From: Mycolicibacterium bacteremicum
Lineage (GTDB): Bacteria; Actinomycetota; Actinomycetes; Mycobacteriales; Mycobacteriaceae
Assembly (NCBI RefSeq): GCF_943913955.1
Contig: NZ_CALUAE010000001.1
Location: 62,001 to 126,000, forward strand
Length of the DNA: 64,000 nucleotides
Direction of reading: 5' to 3'
The notes beneath the pieces are model-generated. The model ran no database searches, was not told the origin of the DNA, and saw nothing but the letters and a program-made list of their open reading frames with translations. Positions 44,959 to 53,934 of the stretch are shown one piece after another (positions within the stretch are counted from its first letter, which is position 1; each line of letters starts with the position of its first letter). The translations under genes were made by a program, and so were the position numbers.

Positions 44959-45759
44959 ATGGACGCGCGCGTCAGGAACAACGTCAACGAGCTCGGCGCC
45001 GAGGGTGCGCCGGTGCTGCTGTTGGCGCACGGTTTCGGCTGCGACCAGAATCTCTGGCGACCGGTCGCCGAGCGGCTCGGCGACCGGTTCCGGATCGTGC
45101 TGATCGATCACGTCGGTGCCGGGGCCTCCGATCCGGCCGCCTGGGAGGTCGCGAAGTACTCGACGCTGGCCGGCTACGCCGAGGACGTCCTCGAGGTCGT
45201 GCGCGAGCTGGATCTGCGCGATGTGACCTTCGTCGGGCACTCGGTGGCCGCCATGATCGGCGCGCTGGCCATCACCGCCGAGCCGGACCGGTTCGCCAAA
45301 CTCGTGATGGTCACGCCGTCACCGCGCTACATCGACGACGGTGACTACCGGGGTGGGTTCTCGCAGGCCGATATCGAGGAACTGCTTGAGTCGATGGACG
45401 CGAACTACCTCGGGTGGTCGCACGCCATGGCACCGGTCATCATGGGCAACCCGGACCGCCCGGACCTGCACGCCGAGTTGGAGGCGACGTTCTGCCGCAC
45501 CGACCCGGACCGGGCCCGGGTGTTCGCCCGGGCGACCTTCCTCGGCGACAACCGGGCCGACCTGGCCGACGTCCCGGTCCCCACACTGGTCGTCGAATGC
45601 TCGCAGGACGCGATCGCACCGCGGGAGGTGGGCGCCTACGTGCACGCGCACGTGCCCGACAGTGAACTGGTCACCCTCGACGCGATCGGTCACTGCCCGC
45701 ACGTCAGCGATCCGGATGCCACCGCATCGGCCATCGCGGCGTTCGCCGGCCGGACATGA
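44959..45759 (+). CDS. RsbQ-like alpha/beta hydrolase (energy-stress signalling)
   Basis: A 266-residue hydrolase of RsbQ size. The catalytic triad fits RsbQ spacing: Ser95 in GHSVAAMIG, Asp217 in CSQDAIAP and His245 in AIGHCPH. Further RsbQ/KAI2-type features: AHGFGCDQNLW, DHVGAGASD and LVMVTPSPRYIDD. In Bacillus RsbQ activates the PAS-phosphatase RsbP. Here the next gene, overlapping by four bases, is a PAS-PP2C phosphatase, so the pair is conserved. KAI2-like signalling hydrolases share this fold. Confidence 0.88.
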   Translation: MDARVRNNVNELGAEGAPVLLLAHGFGCDQNLWRPVAERLGDRFRIVLIDHVGAGASDPAAWEVAKYSTLAGYAEDVLEVVRELDLRDVTFVGHSVAAMIGALAITAEPDRFAKLVMVTPSPRYIDDGDYRGGFSQADIEELLESMDANYLGWSHAMAPVIMGNPDRPDLHAELEATFCRTDPDRARVFARATFLGDNRADLADVPVPTLVVECSQDAIAPREVGAYVHAHVPDSELVTLDAIGHCPHVSDPDATASAIAAFAGRT

Positions 45760-46919
45760 CCGAACCGGACCACGCGGACTTCTGGGACAACTCGCCATCG
45801 GGTCATCTGATCCTGACCGCGGAGGGGCGGATCGTCGCGGCCAACGCCACCTTCGTGACGTGGATCGGCCATCCGGCGGAGTATCTGCGGGACAGGTTCT
45901 TCGCCGAACTGCTCACCGTGGGCGGGCGCATCCATTACGAGACGCACTTCGCGCCGATCCTGCGGATGACCGGCACCCTGGACGGGGTCACCGTCGATGT
46001 CCGCGCCGCGGACGGTTCGAAGCTGCCCATGTTCTTGACCGCCAATGTCAGGGCGGCGTCGGAGAAGACCCCCGAAACATGGCGCGTGACGGCGGTGGAC
46101 GCGTCCGACCGGCGGGCCTATGAACGCGAACTGCTGCAGCAGCGACGGCGCGCCGAGCAGGAACGGGAGCGGGTGCGGGCTTTCGCCGACACCCTGAGCC
46201 GGTCCCTGCGACCACCGCTGCTCTCACCGCCACCCGGGCTCGAAGCGGCCGATCACTACCACGCTGCCGCTCCCGAGGACGTCGGCGGCGATTTCTATGA
46301 TCTCTTTCCGTTGTCGGCCGATACCTGGGGATTCTTCCTCGGTGACGTCTCGGGCAAGGGGGTCGACGCCGCGGTCATCACCGGACTCACCCGGTATGTG
46401 CTGCGGTCGGCGGCGGTGTTCGACGACGACCCGCTGCAGGTGCTGCACAACCTCAACGCCGTCCTGCGGCAGCGGCTGGGCGTCGCCGCACATCGGATGT
46501 GCACCGTGGTCTACGGCAATCTCGTACGCCGCGGCGACGGCTTCGTCGTCGATCTGGCCAGTGCCGGGCACCCACCCCCGCTGCTGCTGACCGGCGACGG
46601 CAACGCCTATTTCGCCGACACCCAGGGCGGCCAGGCCGTCGGCATGATCGATGACCCGCACTTCCTCAGTGCGCGCATGCATCTGGGCCCCGGCGACACC
46701 CTGGTGCTCTACACCGACGGCCTACCCGAGGCGCGGGTGGGGCCCGGCCAGGAACGCTACGACGATGACGGCAAGACCCTGCTGCGGTTCGCCCGCCGCC
46801 TCGCCCCGGCCGGCCCGGTGGCCGTCATCGACGCCATCGGTGCTTTGCTCACCGAACTTGCCGGCGGGGTCGACGACGACATCGCGGTGCTGGCGTTCGG
46901 CGTCCCGACGGGCGGTTGA
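45756..46919 (+). CDS. PAS-domain PP2C (SpoIIE-type) phosphatase, RsbP-like
   Basis: A 387-residue protein: PAS domain (about residues 5-125, LILTAEGRIVAANATFVTWI), a coiled coil (about 125-150, RELLQQRRRAEQERERV), then a SpoIIE/PP2C domain with metal-binding aspartates in DVGGDFYDLFPL, GDVSGKGVDAAVITG and LVLYTDGLPEAR. RsbP dephosphorylates an anti-anti-sigma factor. It overlaps the RsbQ-like gene. The partner STAS protein, anti-sigma and sigma factor are not in this window. Confidence 0.9.
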   Translation: MTEPDHADFWDNSPSGHLILTAEGRIVAANATFVTWIGHPAEYLRDRFFAELLTVGGRIHYETHFAPILRMTGTLDGVTVDVRAADGSKLPMFLTANVRAASEKTPETWRVTAVDASDRRAYERELLQQRRRAEQERERVRAFADTLSRSLRPPLLSPPPGLEAADHYHAAAPEDVGGDFYDLFPLSADTWGFFLGDVSGKGVDAAVITGLTRYVLRSAAVFDDDPLQVLHNLNAVLRQRLGVAAHRMCTVVYGNLVRRGDGFVVDLASAGHPPPLLLTGDGNAYFADTQGGQAVGMIDDPHFLSARMHLGPGDTLVLYTDGLPEARVGPGQERYDDDGKTLLRFARRLAPAGPVAVIDAIGALLTELAGGVDDDIAVLAFGVPTGG

Positions 46920-46931
46920 CGACCCGCCGTC

Positions 46932-47783
46932 TCAGGCCCGGGCCCGGTGGAGCCGGGTGGCGAGCAGTCCGTGCCGGGGACCGAACAGGTAGGCAAGGGT
47001 GAAAGCGATCCCGTTGGCCAGCACCACCATCGGACCCGACGCGGTGTCCAGGTAGTAGCTGGTGTACAGGCCCACCAGGGCGCTGACGGACGCGATGGCC
47101 GGGGCGATGACCAGCATCCGGGCGAACCGGTCGGTCAGCAGATAGGCCGTGGCGCCCGGGGTGATCAGCAGCGCGACCACCAGCACCACCCCGACGGCCT
47201 GCAACGCCACCACCGCGGTCAGGGCGAGCAGCCCGAGCAGGGCGGCGCTGAGCAGCCGGGGATTGATACCGATGGCGTGCGCGTGGCTGGGGTCGAAGGC
47301 GTACAGGGTGAAGTCGCGGCGTTTGACGATCAATACCGCCAGCACGACGGCGCCGAGCACCGCCACCTGCACCAGGTCGGCCCGCGACACCCCGAGCAGA
47401 TTGCCGAAGATGATGTGGTTCAGATCGATCTGGCTCGGCGTGACCGATATCAGCACCAGGCCGAGCGCGAACAGCGTCGTGAAGACCACGCCGATGGCCG
47501 CATCCTCCTTGGTGCGACTGGTGTTTCGGACAACACCGATGAGAGCGACCGCGGCGAATCCGAAGACGATGGCGCCCAATGCGAACGGCGCGCCGACGAT
47601 GTAGGCCAGCACCACCCCCGGCAGCACCGCATGCGAGACGGCATCACCCATCAGTGACCATCCGATCAGCACGAGCCAGCAGGACAGCGTGGCGCACACG
47701 ACCGAGGCGATCAGGGTCGTTGCGGTCGCGCGCACCATGAACTCCAGGCGCATCGGTTCCAACAGGAACTCCACGATGTTCAC
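46932..47783 (-). CDS. Mn/Zn-type ABC importer, membrane permease
   Basis: A 283-residue ABC-3 family permease with about eight helices. Recognisable pieces: VSHAVLPGVVLAYIVGAPF, TRTKEDAAIGVVFTTLFALG, HIIFGNLLGVS, and a C-terminal SYYLDTASGPMVVL. These transport Mn2+ or Zn2+. The start overlaps the ATPase stop by four bases; it is the last gene of the leftward operon. Confidence 0.9.
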   Translation of the reverse strand: MNIVEFLLEPMRLEFMVRATATTLIASVVCATLSCWLVLIGWSLMGDAVSHAVLPGVVLAYIVGAPFALGAIVFGFAAVALIGVVRNTSRTKEDAAIGVVFTTLFALGLVLISVTPSQIDLNHIIFGNLLGVSRADLVQVAVLGAVVLAVLIVKRRDFTLYAFDPSHAHAIGINPRLLSAALLGLLALTAVVALQAVGVVLVVALLITPGATAYLLTDRFARMLVIAPAIASVSALVGLYTSYYLDTASGPMVVLANGIAFTLAYLFGPRHGLLATRLHRARA

Positions 47784-48520
47784 CGCTCACCCGCGTCCAG
47801 GACGTCGAGGCCGAAGGCGCGGGCCAGATTCCGTGGTTGCAGCACCACGTCGGGACGGTCGTGCATCAGCACGGTGCGCATCAGCAGGACGGCCTCATCG
47901 GCCAGATCGGGTAGTGCACGCAGGTCGTGGGTGGACACCAGGATGGTCGCCCCTGCATCGGCGAACTCGCGCAGCAACGCACTGATGGTCGTCTCGCTGC
48001 GGGTGTCGACACCGGCGAAAGGTTCGTCCAGCAACAGCAATTCGGCCTCCTGGGCGATGCAACGGGCCAGGAACGCCCGTTTACGCTGCCCGCCGGACAG
48101 CTGCCCGATCTGCCGGTGGCGGTAGTCGGCGAGGTCGACCCGTTCCAACGCCTGCTCCACCGCCCGCTTGTCCGCGGGGCGCGCCCGGCGTATCGGACCC
48201 ATCCGGCCGTATCGCCCGGTCAGGACGACGTCGTATACCGACAGCGGGAACGCCCAGTCGATGTCCTCACTCTGCGGCATGTACCCCACCACGCCGGCCC
48301 GGCGGACCCGCGCCGGATCTGTCCCGTTGATCCGCACCACCCCGCTGTCCGGGCGCACCAGACCCATGATGGCCTTGAACAGCGTCGACTTTCCGGAGCC
48401 GTTCATTCCGACCAGCCCGCAGATCCGACCCGGGTGGATCGTCACGGACGCCTCCTGCAACGCAGGCACCTGCCCGTAGCGCACGGTGACCGAATCCACC
48501 TGCAGGGCCGGCGTACTCAC
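47780..48520 (-). CDS. Mn/Zn-type ABC importer, ATPase
   Basis: A 246-residue ATPase. Walker A GMNGSGKST at about 38-46, Q-loop MPQSEDIDWAFPLSV (the DIDW signature common to Mn/Zn importers), LSGGQRKRAFLARCIA and LLLLDEPFAGVD. Overlaps on both sides couple it to the binding protein and permease. Confidence 0.92.
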   Translation of the reverse strand: MSTPALQVDSVTVRYGQVPALQEASVTIHPGRICGLVGMNGSGKSTLFKAIMGLVRPDSGVVRINGTDPARVRRAGVVGYMPQSEDIDWAFPLSVYDVVLTGRYGRMGPIRRARPADKRAVEQALERVDLADYRHRQIGQLSGGQRKRAFLARCIAQEAELLLLDEPFAGVDTRSETTISALLREFADAGATILVSTHDLRALPDLADEAVLLMRTVLMHDRPDVVLQPRNLARAFGLDVLDAGER

Positions 48521-49452
48521 GGGACCCGCTCGGCGGTCAGGGCGGTGGCAATGGTGTCGGCATCGTGGCGGATGAGGTCGAGATAGGTCGGCACCGGACC
48601 GCCGGCCTCGGACAACGAATCGACGTAGAGCACGCCGCCGAAATCGGCACCGGTCGCTTCCACGACACGCTGCATGGGTGCGTCGGAGACGGTGGACTCA
48701 CAGAACACCGCGGGCACCCTGTTGGTCTCGACGAAGTCGATGGTCGAGGCGATCTGCTGCGGGGTGGCCTGCTGCTCGGCGTTGACCGCCCAGATGTACT
48801 TCTCGGTCAGACCCGCGTCGCGCGCCAGGTAGGAGAAGGCGCCCTCGCAGGTGACCAGGGCACGCTCGTCGGGCGGCAGCGCGTCGAGTTCGGCGACCAG
48901 GTCGTCGTGGACCTGCTGGAGCCGGCCGCGGTAGTCGGCGGCATTACGCCTGTAATCCTCGGCGTGCGCGGGATCCAGTTCCGCGAACGCCGCCGCCATG
49001 TTGTCGGCGTAGATCTGGACGTTGAGCGGGGACATCCAGGCGTGCGGGTTGGGCATCCCGGCGTACGCGTCGTCGGTGATGTCCACCGGGGTGACGCCCG
49101 CACTGACCACCACGTGCGGTACGTCGAGCCCATCGACGAACTGAGCGAACCACGCCTCCAGATTCAGGCCGTTGTCCAGGATCAGATCGGCCCGGGCGGC
49201 CTTCTTGACGTCGCCGGGGGTGGGTTCGTAGCCGTGGATCTCCGCGCCCGGTTTGGTGATCGACTCGACCGTCAGGTGGTCACCGGCGACATTGGCCGCG
49301 ATGTCGGCGAGCACGGTGAAGGTGGTCAGCACGGTCGGCCGATCCGTCGAGGACGGGTCGGTTCCGGGTGCGCAGGCCGCGGTCAGGATGGCCACGGCCA
49401 GGGCCGCCGCGCCGCGGAGACCCCGTGAACCACCCATCGCACCATTTCTCAT
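48517..49452 (-). CDS. Mn/Zn-type metal-binding lipoprotein (cluster A-I)
   Basis: A 311-residue periplasmic-type binding protein. A short N-terminus with a hydrophobic stretch ends at a Cys (AILTAACAPG), a likely lipidation site. Metal ligands: His in EIHGYEP, His in PNPHAWMS, Glu in TCEGAFSYLA (many Zn-specific members have His here, so Mn2+ is favoured) and a late Asp. A second ATG five codons in (49437) is possible. A perfect palindrome lies 20 bases upstream, so transcription is probably metal-controlled. Confidence 0.88.
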   Translation of the reverse strand: MRNGAMGGSRGLRGAAALAVAILTAACAPGTDPSSTDRPTVLTTFTVLADIAANVAGDHLTVESITKPGAEIHGYEPTPGDVKKAARADLILDNGLNLEAWFAQFVDGLDVPHVVVSAGVTPVDITDDAYAGMPNPHAWMSPLNVQIYADNMAAAFAELDPAHAEDYRRNAADYRGRLQQVHDDLVAELDALPPDERALVTCEGAFSYLARDAGLTEKYIWAVNAEQQATPQQIASTIDFVETNRVPAVFCESTVSDAPMQRVVEATGADFGGVLYVDSLSEAGGPVPTYLDLIRHDADTIATALTAERVP

Positions 49453-49471
49453 TTCGCCGACTCGATTCCCA

Positions 49472-49491
49472 GGTTTCGGTAAGCCGAAACC
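49472..49491. promoter_or_regulatory. Perfect palindrome GGTTTCGG-TAAG-CCGAAACC upstream of metal importer
   Basis: Eight-base perfect arms with a 4-base centre lie 20 bases upstream of the binding-protein start. Shape and size fit a DtxR/MntR-type or other metalloregulator operator. The regulator itself is not in the window. Confidence 0.7.
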
Positions 49492-49561
49492 ATAAAGGTG
49501 GAGTCACCTGATCGGCAAACGCCCGGGTTTAACGCGGCCGCTTTCGGGCTACCACGCCAGC

Positions 49562-49804
49562 ATGGCTGACACACCGACCGACGGCATCATCGACGACGCG
49601 GCGCCCGGCGACATCGTCTCGCTGAACAACCGTGCGGGCGCCCACAAGGTGGTGCACAAGGAGGAGGTCGACGCCGGCTACCTGGTCACCTTCGAGGGCG
49701 ACGACGGTGAGACCTTCCAGCTCGAGCTGGCCGCCGGCACTCCGGCGCAGCGTGCACTGGAGTCCAAATGGGAGTCCACCCAGAGCCCGACCCCGCATTC
49801 GTGA
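49562..49804 (+). CDS. Small hypothetical protein, acidic, SH3-like
   Basis: An 80-residue acidic protein with a short beta-rich core (PGDIVSLNNRAGAHKVVHKE, GYLVTFEGDDGETFQLEL). No membrane segment or cysteine. It overlaps the following hydrolase gene by four bases if the GTG at 49801 is used. Function unknown. A real gene is supported by the frame, position and overlap. Confidence 0.6.
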   Translation: MADTPTDGIIDDAAPGDIVSLNNRAGAHKVVHKEEVDAGYLVTFEGDDGETFQLELAAGTPAQRALESKWESTQSPTPHS

Positions 49805-50493
49805 GCCGACCGATGCGCACCGTGGAATACGCCCCGGGCCGGTCGGCCGACGTCTACGGCACCCCGGGTCCGGCCACCGCGTTGCTGTGGCACGGCACGC
49901 AGACCGACTCGCGCGCCGCCGTCCAGATCCTGGCTCAGGCGCTGGCCGATCGCGGCCTCGCCGTGATCGCCCCGGACTGGGACTCCCATGCCCCCGACGG
50001 CGGCCGATCCGACCTGCTGGCCTCGGCGACCTTCGCCCAGCAGCAGGCCTCCGGCGCCGGTCTGGTGATCATCGGCTGGTCACTGGGCGGCGTCGCCGCG
50101 GCGGGCCTGACATTGCGCGCATCCGAGTTGAATGTCGTTGTGACCCATACAGTTTGTCTCAGCGGAGCATTCTGGGCGGACGACCCGATCTCCGGTGGTG
50201 TGGTGCAGTCGGGGGCACCCGCCGGCGCGGTGCCCACCCCGTTCACGCTGCTCACCGGCGACGCCGACGATGTCGTACCCGCGTCGGCCTCCATCGAGTT
50301 CGCGGCCGAGCTGCGGGTGATCGGCTGGCCCGCCGAGGTCATCGACCTACCCGCCGACCACGGGTCGATCGCGGGTGCCCGGTATGTGCCCGACGAGGAC
50401 CGGTACGAGGCGGCCGACGATCCGCAGACCCGCAACGTCGTGGATGCCGTGGCGGAGCTGATTCTCGCGCGCACCGGGCATTCCGGGCGCTGA
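49801..50493 (+). CDS. Alpha/beta hydrolase (dienelactone/esterase-like)
   Basis: A 230-residue hydrolase. LLWHGTQTDSR forms the oxyanion region, GWSLGG the nucleophile elbow, GDADDVVP the acid and ADHGSIAG the histidine. The GTG at 49801 overlaps the preceding stop; ATG 49813 is an alternative. It is convergent with the efflux gene and has no context to name a substrate. Confidence 0.78.
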   Translation: MSRPMRTVEYAPGRSADVYGTPGPATALLWHGTQTDSRAAVQILAQALADRGLAVIAPDWDSHAPDGGRSDLLASATFAQQQASGAGLVIIGWSLGGVAAAGLTLRASELNVVVTHTVCLSGAFWADDPISGGVVQSGAPAGAVPTPFTLLTGDADDVVPASASIEFAAELRVIGWPAEVIDLPADHGSIAGARYVPDEDRYEAADDPQTRNVVDAVAELILARTGHSGR

Positions 50494-50511
50494 TCGCCAC
50501 CGCACCACCCG

Positions 50512-51948
50512 TCAGTGCACCGGTGTACCGCCCGCCGGGCTCGGTTCCGATGCGGTGAAGAACGCCGCGATCACCGCGACCGCACCGATGGCGGCCGCCG
50601 CGACGAACGCCGCGTGCACCCCCGGCATGTCCGGTGCGCCACCGGATGCGGACGCCTTGGCCATCACGGTCACGAACAGCGCGGTGCCGGCCGCGCCCGC
50701 GACCTGCTGCAGGGTGGTCATGATGGCGCTGCCGTGCGAGTACAACCGGTCCGGTAGCACCCCGAGCGCGTCGGTCATCAGCGGCGTGAACATCATGGCC
50801 AGCCCGACCATCATGATCGTCTGCAGCACAACGAGTTCCCAGATCGGCGTGGACGCCGACAGCATCGCGAAGCCGCACAGCGCGAGGAACAGCATGATCG
50901 AGCCCGGCACCACGAGCCGGCGGGCGCCGTGCCGGTCGTACACCCGGCCGACCAGCGGGCCCGCCACCCCCATCAACAACCCGCCCGGCAGGCTCGTCAG
51001 CCCGGCGATCAGCGCGCTCTGCCCCAGCACATCCTGCACATACAGCGGGATCATGATGATGGCGCCGAACAGACCCATGAATCCGATGACCACCAGGCCC
51101 ACCGACACCGCGAATCGCCGGTAGGTGAAGGGGCTCAGATCCAGGAAAGCCCGCTGAACACGCTGCAACTGCAGCTGCCGCGCGCCGAAGGCGACCATCG
51201 CGACCGCGCCCACCGTCAGCGGAATCCACGCCGGCACGCCCTGCCCGCCGTGACCGCCCAGCTCCGAGAGACCGAACACCAGACCGGCGAAGGCGAGCGC
51301 CGACAGCGGCACCGATACGGCGTCGATCGGGGTGGGTTGCTCGCGCTCATCGGCGACCCGCAGCCACACCACGCCCGCGGCGAAGGCGAGCAGTGCGATG
51401 GGCAGCACGATCCAGAACGTCCACCGCCAGTTCAGCGATCCGAGGATGAAGCCCGACAGGGTCGGTCCCACCGCCGGGGCGACCGCGATGACGATCGAGA
51501 TGGTGCCCATCGTCTGGCCGCGCCGTTCGGCCGGGATCAGTTTCATGACCGTGGTCATCAACAGCGGCACCATCACCGCGGTGCCGCAGGCCTGCACGAT
51601 GCGACCGGTCAGCAGGATGGGGAAACCGGGGGCCAATGCCGAGATCAGGGTGCCGCCGCTGAACAGCGACATGGCGGCCACGAAGATGGTGCGCACCGGA
51701 AATCGTTGCAGCAGTGACCCGGACATCGGGATGACCACGGCCATGGTCAGCAGGAAGCCACTGGTCAACCATTGGGCGGTGCGTGCGGCGATGTCCAGAT
51801 CCACGATCAGCACCGGCAGCGCGACGCTCATGATCGTCTCGTTGAGAATCATGACGAAGGCGGAGAACACCAGCAGCGCGATGATGACGCCCGCGCTCGG
51901 CGGGGCGGTCGACTGCCGTTCACTACCCACGATGGGCCCGGTACTCAA
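50512..51948 (-). CDS. MFS multidrug efflux transporter (DHA2, 14 helices)
   Basis: A 478-residue transporter of the EmrB/QacA group. Family signs: LNETIMSVALPVLIVDL in helix 1, WLTSGFLLTMAVVIP, RIVQACGTAVMVPLLMTTVM and the GPTLSGFILGSLNWRW motif C. A TTG at 51948 is chosen because AGGGAG lies six bases before it; an in-frame GTG at 51972 falls within an inverted repeat and has no ribosome site. No dedicated regulator gene is adjacent. Confidence 0.85.
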   Translation of the reverse strand: MSTGPIVGSERQSTAPPSAGVIIALLVFSAFVMILNETIMSVALPVLIVDLDIAARTAQWLTSGFLLTMAVVIPMSGSLLQRFPVRTIFVAAMSLFSGGTLISALAPGFPILLTGRIVQACGTAVMVPLLMTTVMKLIPAERRGQTMGTISIVIAVAPAVGPTLSGFILGSLNWRWTFWIVLPIALLAFAAGVVWLRVADEREQPTPIDAVSVPLSALAFAGLVFGLSELGGHGGQGVPAWIPLTVGAVAMVAFGARQLQLQRVQRAFLDLSPFTYRRFAVSVGLVVIGFMGLFGAIIMIPLYVQDVLGQSALIAGLTSLPGGLLMGVAGPLVGRVYDRHGARRLVVPGSIMLFLALCGFAMLSASTPIWELVVLQTIMMVGLAMMFTPLMTDALGVLPDRLYSHGSAIMTTLQQVAGAAGTALFVTVMAKASASGGAPDMPGVHAAFVAAAAIGAVAVIAAFFTASEPSPAGGTPVH

Positions 51949-51967
51949 TTCACACTCCCTGGATTGC

Positions 51968-51984
51968 CGCACTTATTTAGTGCG
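51968..51984. promoter_or_regulatory. Inverted repeat CGCACT-TATTT-AGTGCG upstream of efflux gene
   Basis: A perfect 6-base inverted repeat with an AT-only centre sits 20 bases upstream of the TTG start. It is a possible operator for an unlinked repressor of the efflux pump. Confidence 0.5.
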
Positions 51985-52042
51985 ACTACCCAGAGTAGGC
52001 GCGACCACGCGGGCCGGGAAATCGATTTTCGCCGCGGGACGG

Positions 52043-53203
52043 TCAGCGTGCGGAGCCGTGATCGCGCTTCCGGGCGGACTGATAACGATGCCTGGCGGCG
52101 ATGGCCACCTCCATATCGGCCAGCAGCGGGTCCAGGAACTCGCGGCGGTACTCCCCGTCGCCGACTGCGCGCGCACTGACGTACATGAAGGTGAGCGCGG
52201 TGAGGAATGCCGTGACGTGCAGGTGTGCCGCCGACACCGGCAGCGTGATGTCGAACCAGACGCTCTGCGCGGCGGCTCCGCCGGTCAGCTTGTCCGAGAC
52301 AGCGGGGGTCAGCACGATCAGGCCCATCGTGAAGAACACCGCACCCGTCACCGCGGCGAGGATCACCATCTGGGTCACCTGTGAGATGGTCGCCACCAGA
52401 AGCAGATTGGCGCGCTCACCGCGCCGCAGCGGAGTGCTCTCGACGTCCTGCGGCAGTCCTTCGAAGGGGGTGCCGACCAGGCCTTGGTGCGCCGCGGGGA
52501 GGTCCGGATCGGGCAACAGATCGCGGATGCCGGAGATCAGGAATCCCACCGCGATCACGGCCAGGAAGCCGAGCAGCAGGCTCATCCGAGGCACATCCAG
52601 GTCCGTGGCGATGGTCCAGACCAGAGAGTTGAAGAAGACGAGCACCGTCAGCAACACCACCGGCAGGGTGCGGATGATCAGTCGGCCTGCCGAGCGCAAC
52701 TGGTGCAGCGCCACCCGTGCCGACCATCCCAGTACCGACCCCACACCGGTTGCGGTGGCGATCAGGATGGCTGCGACGACCGACAGATCGACGACGGTGT
52801 CCCGCAGCAGGCCGGCAGCGTCATCGCCGAACCAATCGGAGGCGAGGCCGACCGCGACCGCGACGGTCGATGCCGCCCACCGGGCGCCGAGGCTGCGGAT
52901 CCGCCCGGCGGCGTGTCCGGCCAGCGCCATCGCGATCGGAATGCATCCGAGCACGATCAGAGCCAACCATTGAGATGCCGTCGGGTCGTCGTCGATATCG
53001 ATGTCCCGGTTGCCGGAGGCGATGGTCGCCACCAGGCTCATGACCATCAGCACCGCCCAGGCGACGAGGGCGGGTGCCGACCGTGGCACGACGCCACGCA
53101 GTCGGGAGCTCAACGGCAGCGCCGACGGCAGCCCCCGACGCAGAAACCAGCCGTCGGCCTCCCGTGTGACGGCGGCGCGACGGGTCGTCCCAGATTCCGG
53201 CAT
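52043..53203 (-). CDS. Polytopic membrane protein of unknown function
   Basis: A 386-residue protein with about eight hydrophobic helices (for example ALVAWAVLMVMSLVATIASG, ALIVLGCIPIAMALAG, LLGFLAVIAVGFLISGI). No enzymatic motif is recognised. The N-terminal 35 residues are basic and the C-terminus is a polar helix rich in Arg/His. The ATG at 53203 has no strong ribosome site; the start may lie elsewhere. It is divergent from the L,D-transpeptidase-like gene. Confidence 0.65.
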   Translation of the reverse strand: MPESGTTRRAAVTREADGWFLRRGLPSALPLSSRLRGVVPRSAPALVAWAVLMVMSLVATIASGNRDIDIDDDPTASQWLALIVLGCIPIAMALAGHAAGRIRSLGARWAASTVAVAVGLASDWFGDDAAGLLRDTVVDLSVVAAILIATATGVGSVLGWSARVALHQLRSAGRLIIRTLPVVLLTVLVFFNSLVWTIATDLDVPRMSLLLGFLAVIAVGFLISGIRDLLPDPDLPAAHQGLVGTPFEGLPQDVESTPLRRGERANLLLVATISQVTQMVILAAVTGAVFFTMGLIVLTPAVSDKLTGGAAAQSVWFDITLPVSAAHLHVTAFLTALTFMYVSARAVGDGEYRREFLDPLLADMEVAIAARHRYQSARKRDHGSAR

Positions 53204-53269
53204 GGATGCAAAGCTATCCGGCCGGACGCGCACAATGGGGTCGACGCATCGACGGGAGGACGGCAAGCA

Positions 53270-53926
53270 ATGTCGAAGGGATTCGGGCGCCTGGCGGCCT
53301 GTACCGCGGTCGTGCTGCTCGGCGCGCTGGCCTCGCCGCCCGCGGCAGCCCAACCCGTGCAGTCGCAGCTGATCGTGGTGCAGGCGCCCCGGGCCGACTC
53401 ACCGGTCGGCACGCTGACGGCCTACGAGATGGTCGGCCGCGACTGGCAGCAGATACTCGGACCAATCCCGGCCGATCTCGGCGAACTGGGTGTGGGTGAA
53501 CCGCAGGACGATGTCTTCCGCACCCCGGTCGGCACCTTCCCCCTCGGGATGGCATTCGGCCGTGAGCCCAATCCCGGGACCGCCCTGCCGTACACCCGCG
53601 TCGACGACCAGGACTGGTGGGACGAGGATGTCGACTCCCCCACCTACAACACGCTCGTGCGGTCACCCACCATCCCGTCCGAGGACGCCGAGAACCTCGG
53701 GCGGTCGGGCGTGATGTACGACTACGCGGTCCTGGTCGACCACAACCCCGCCCGCATTCCCGGCCGGTCGGCGGGCATCTTCCTGCATGTCAGCGACGGT
53801 GAGCCCACCTGGGGCTGCATCGCCGTCGCCCGCGATGACATGCGCACGCTGCTGCAGTGGCTCGATCCCGCCGCATCGCCCCGGATCACGATCGGGGTGG
53901 GCGAGCAGGTGCCACCGACCGGCTGA
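53270..53926 (+). CDS. Exported L,D-transpeptidase-like (YkuD-type) protein
   Basis: A 218-residue protein with a clear signal peptide (residues 1-27, ending SPPAAAQ). Near the C-terminus, GIFLHVSDGEPTWGCIAV resembles the YkuD active site with His, Gly and Cys, though the usual SHGC motif reads TWGC. GGGAGGA precedes the ATG at 53270. It may act on peptidoglycan cross-links outside the membrane or be a relative with another role. Confidence 0.72.
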   Translation: MSKGFGRLAACTAVVLLGALASPPAAAQPVQSQLIVVQAPRADSPVGTLTAYEMVGRDWQQILGPIPADLGELGVGEPQDDVFRTPVGTFPLGMAFGREPNPGTALPYTRVDDQDWWDEDVDSPTYNTLVRSPTIPSEDAENLGRSGVMYDYAVLVDHNPARIPGRSAGIFLHVSDGEPTWGCIAVARDDMRTLLQWLDPAASPRITIGVGEQVPPTG

Positions 53927-53934
53927 GAACCAGT

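Noticed and set aside
46905..46935. Possible terminator hairpin between the phosphatase and metal permease genes
   Set aside because: GGCGG and CCGCC arms are short, imperfect and not followed by a T run, and the DNA overlaps coding ends.
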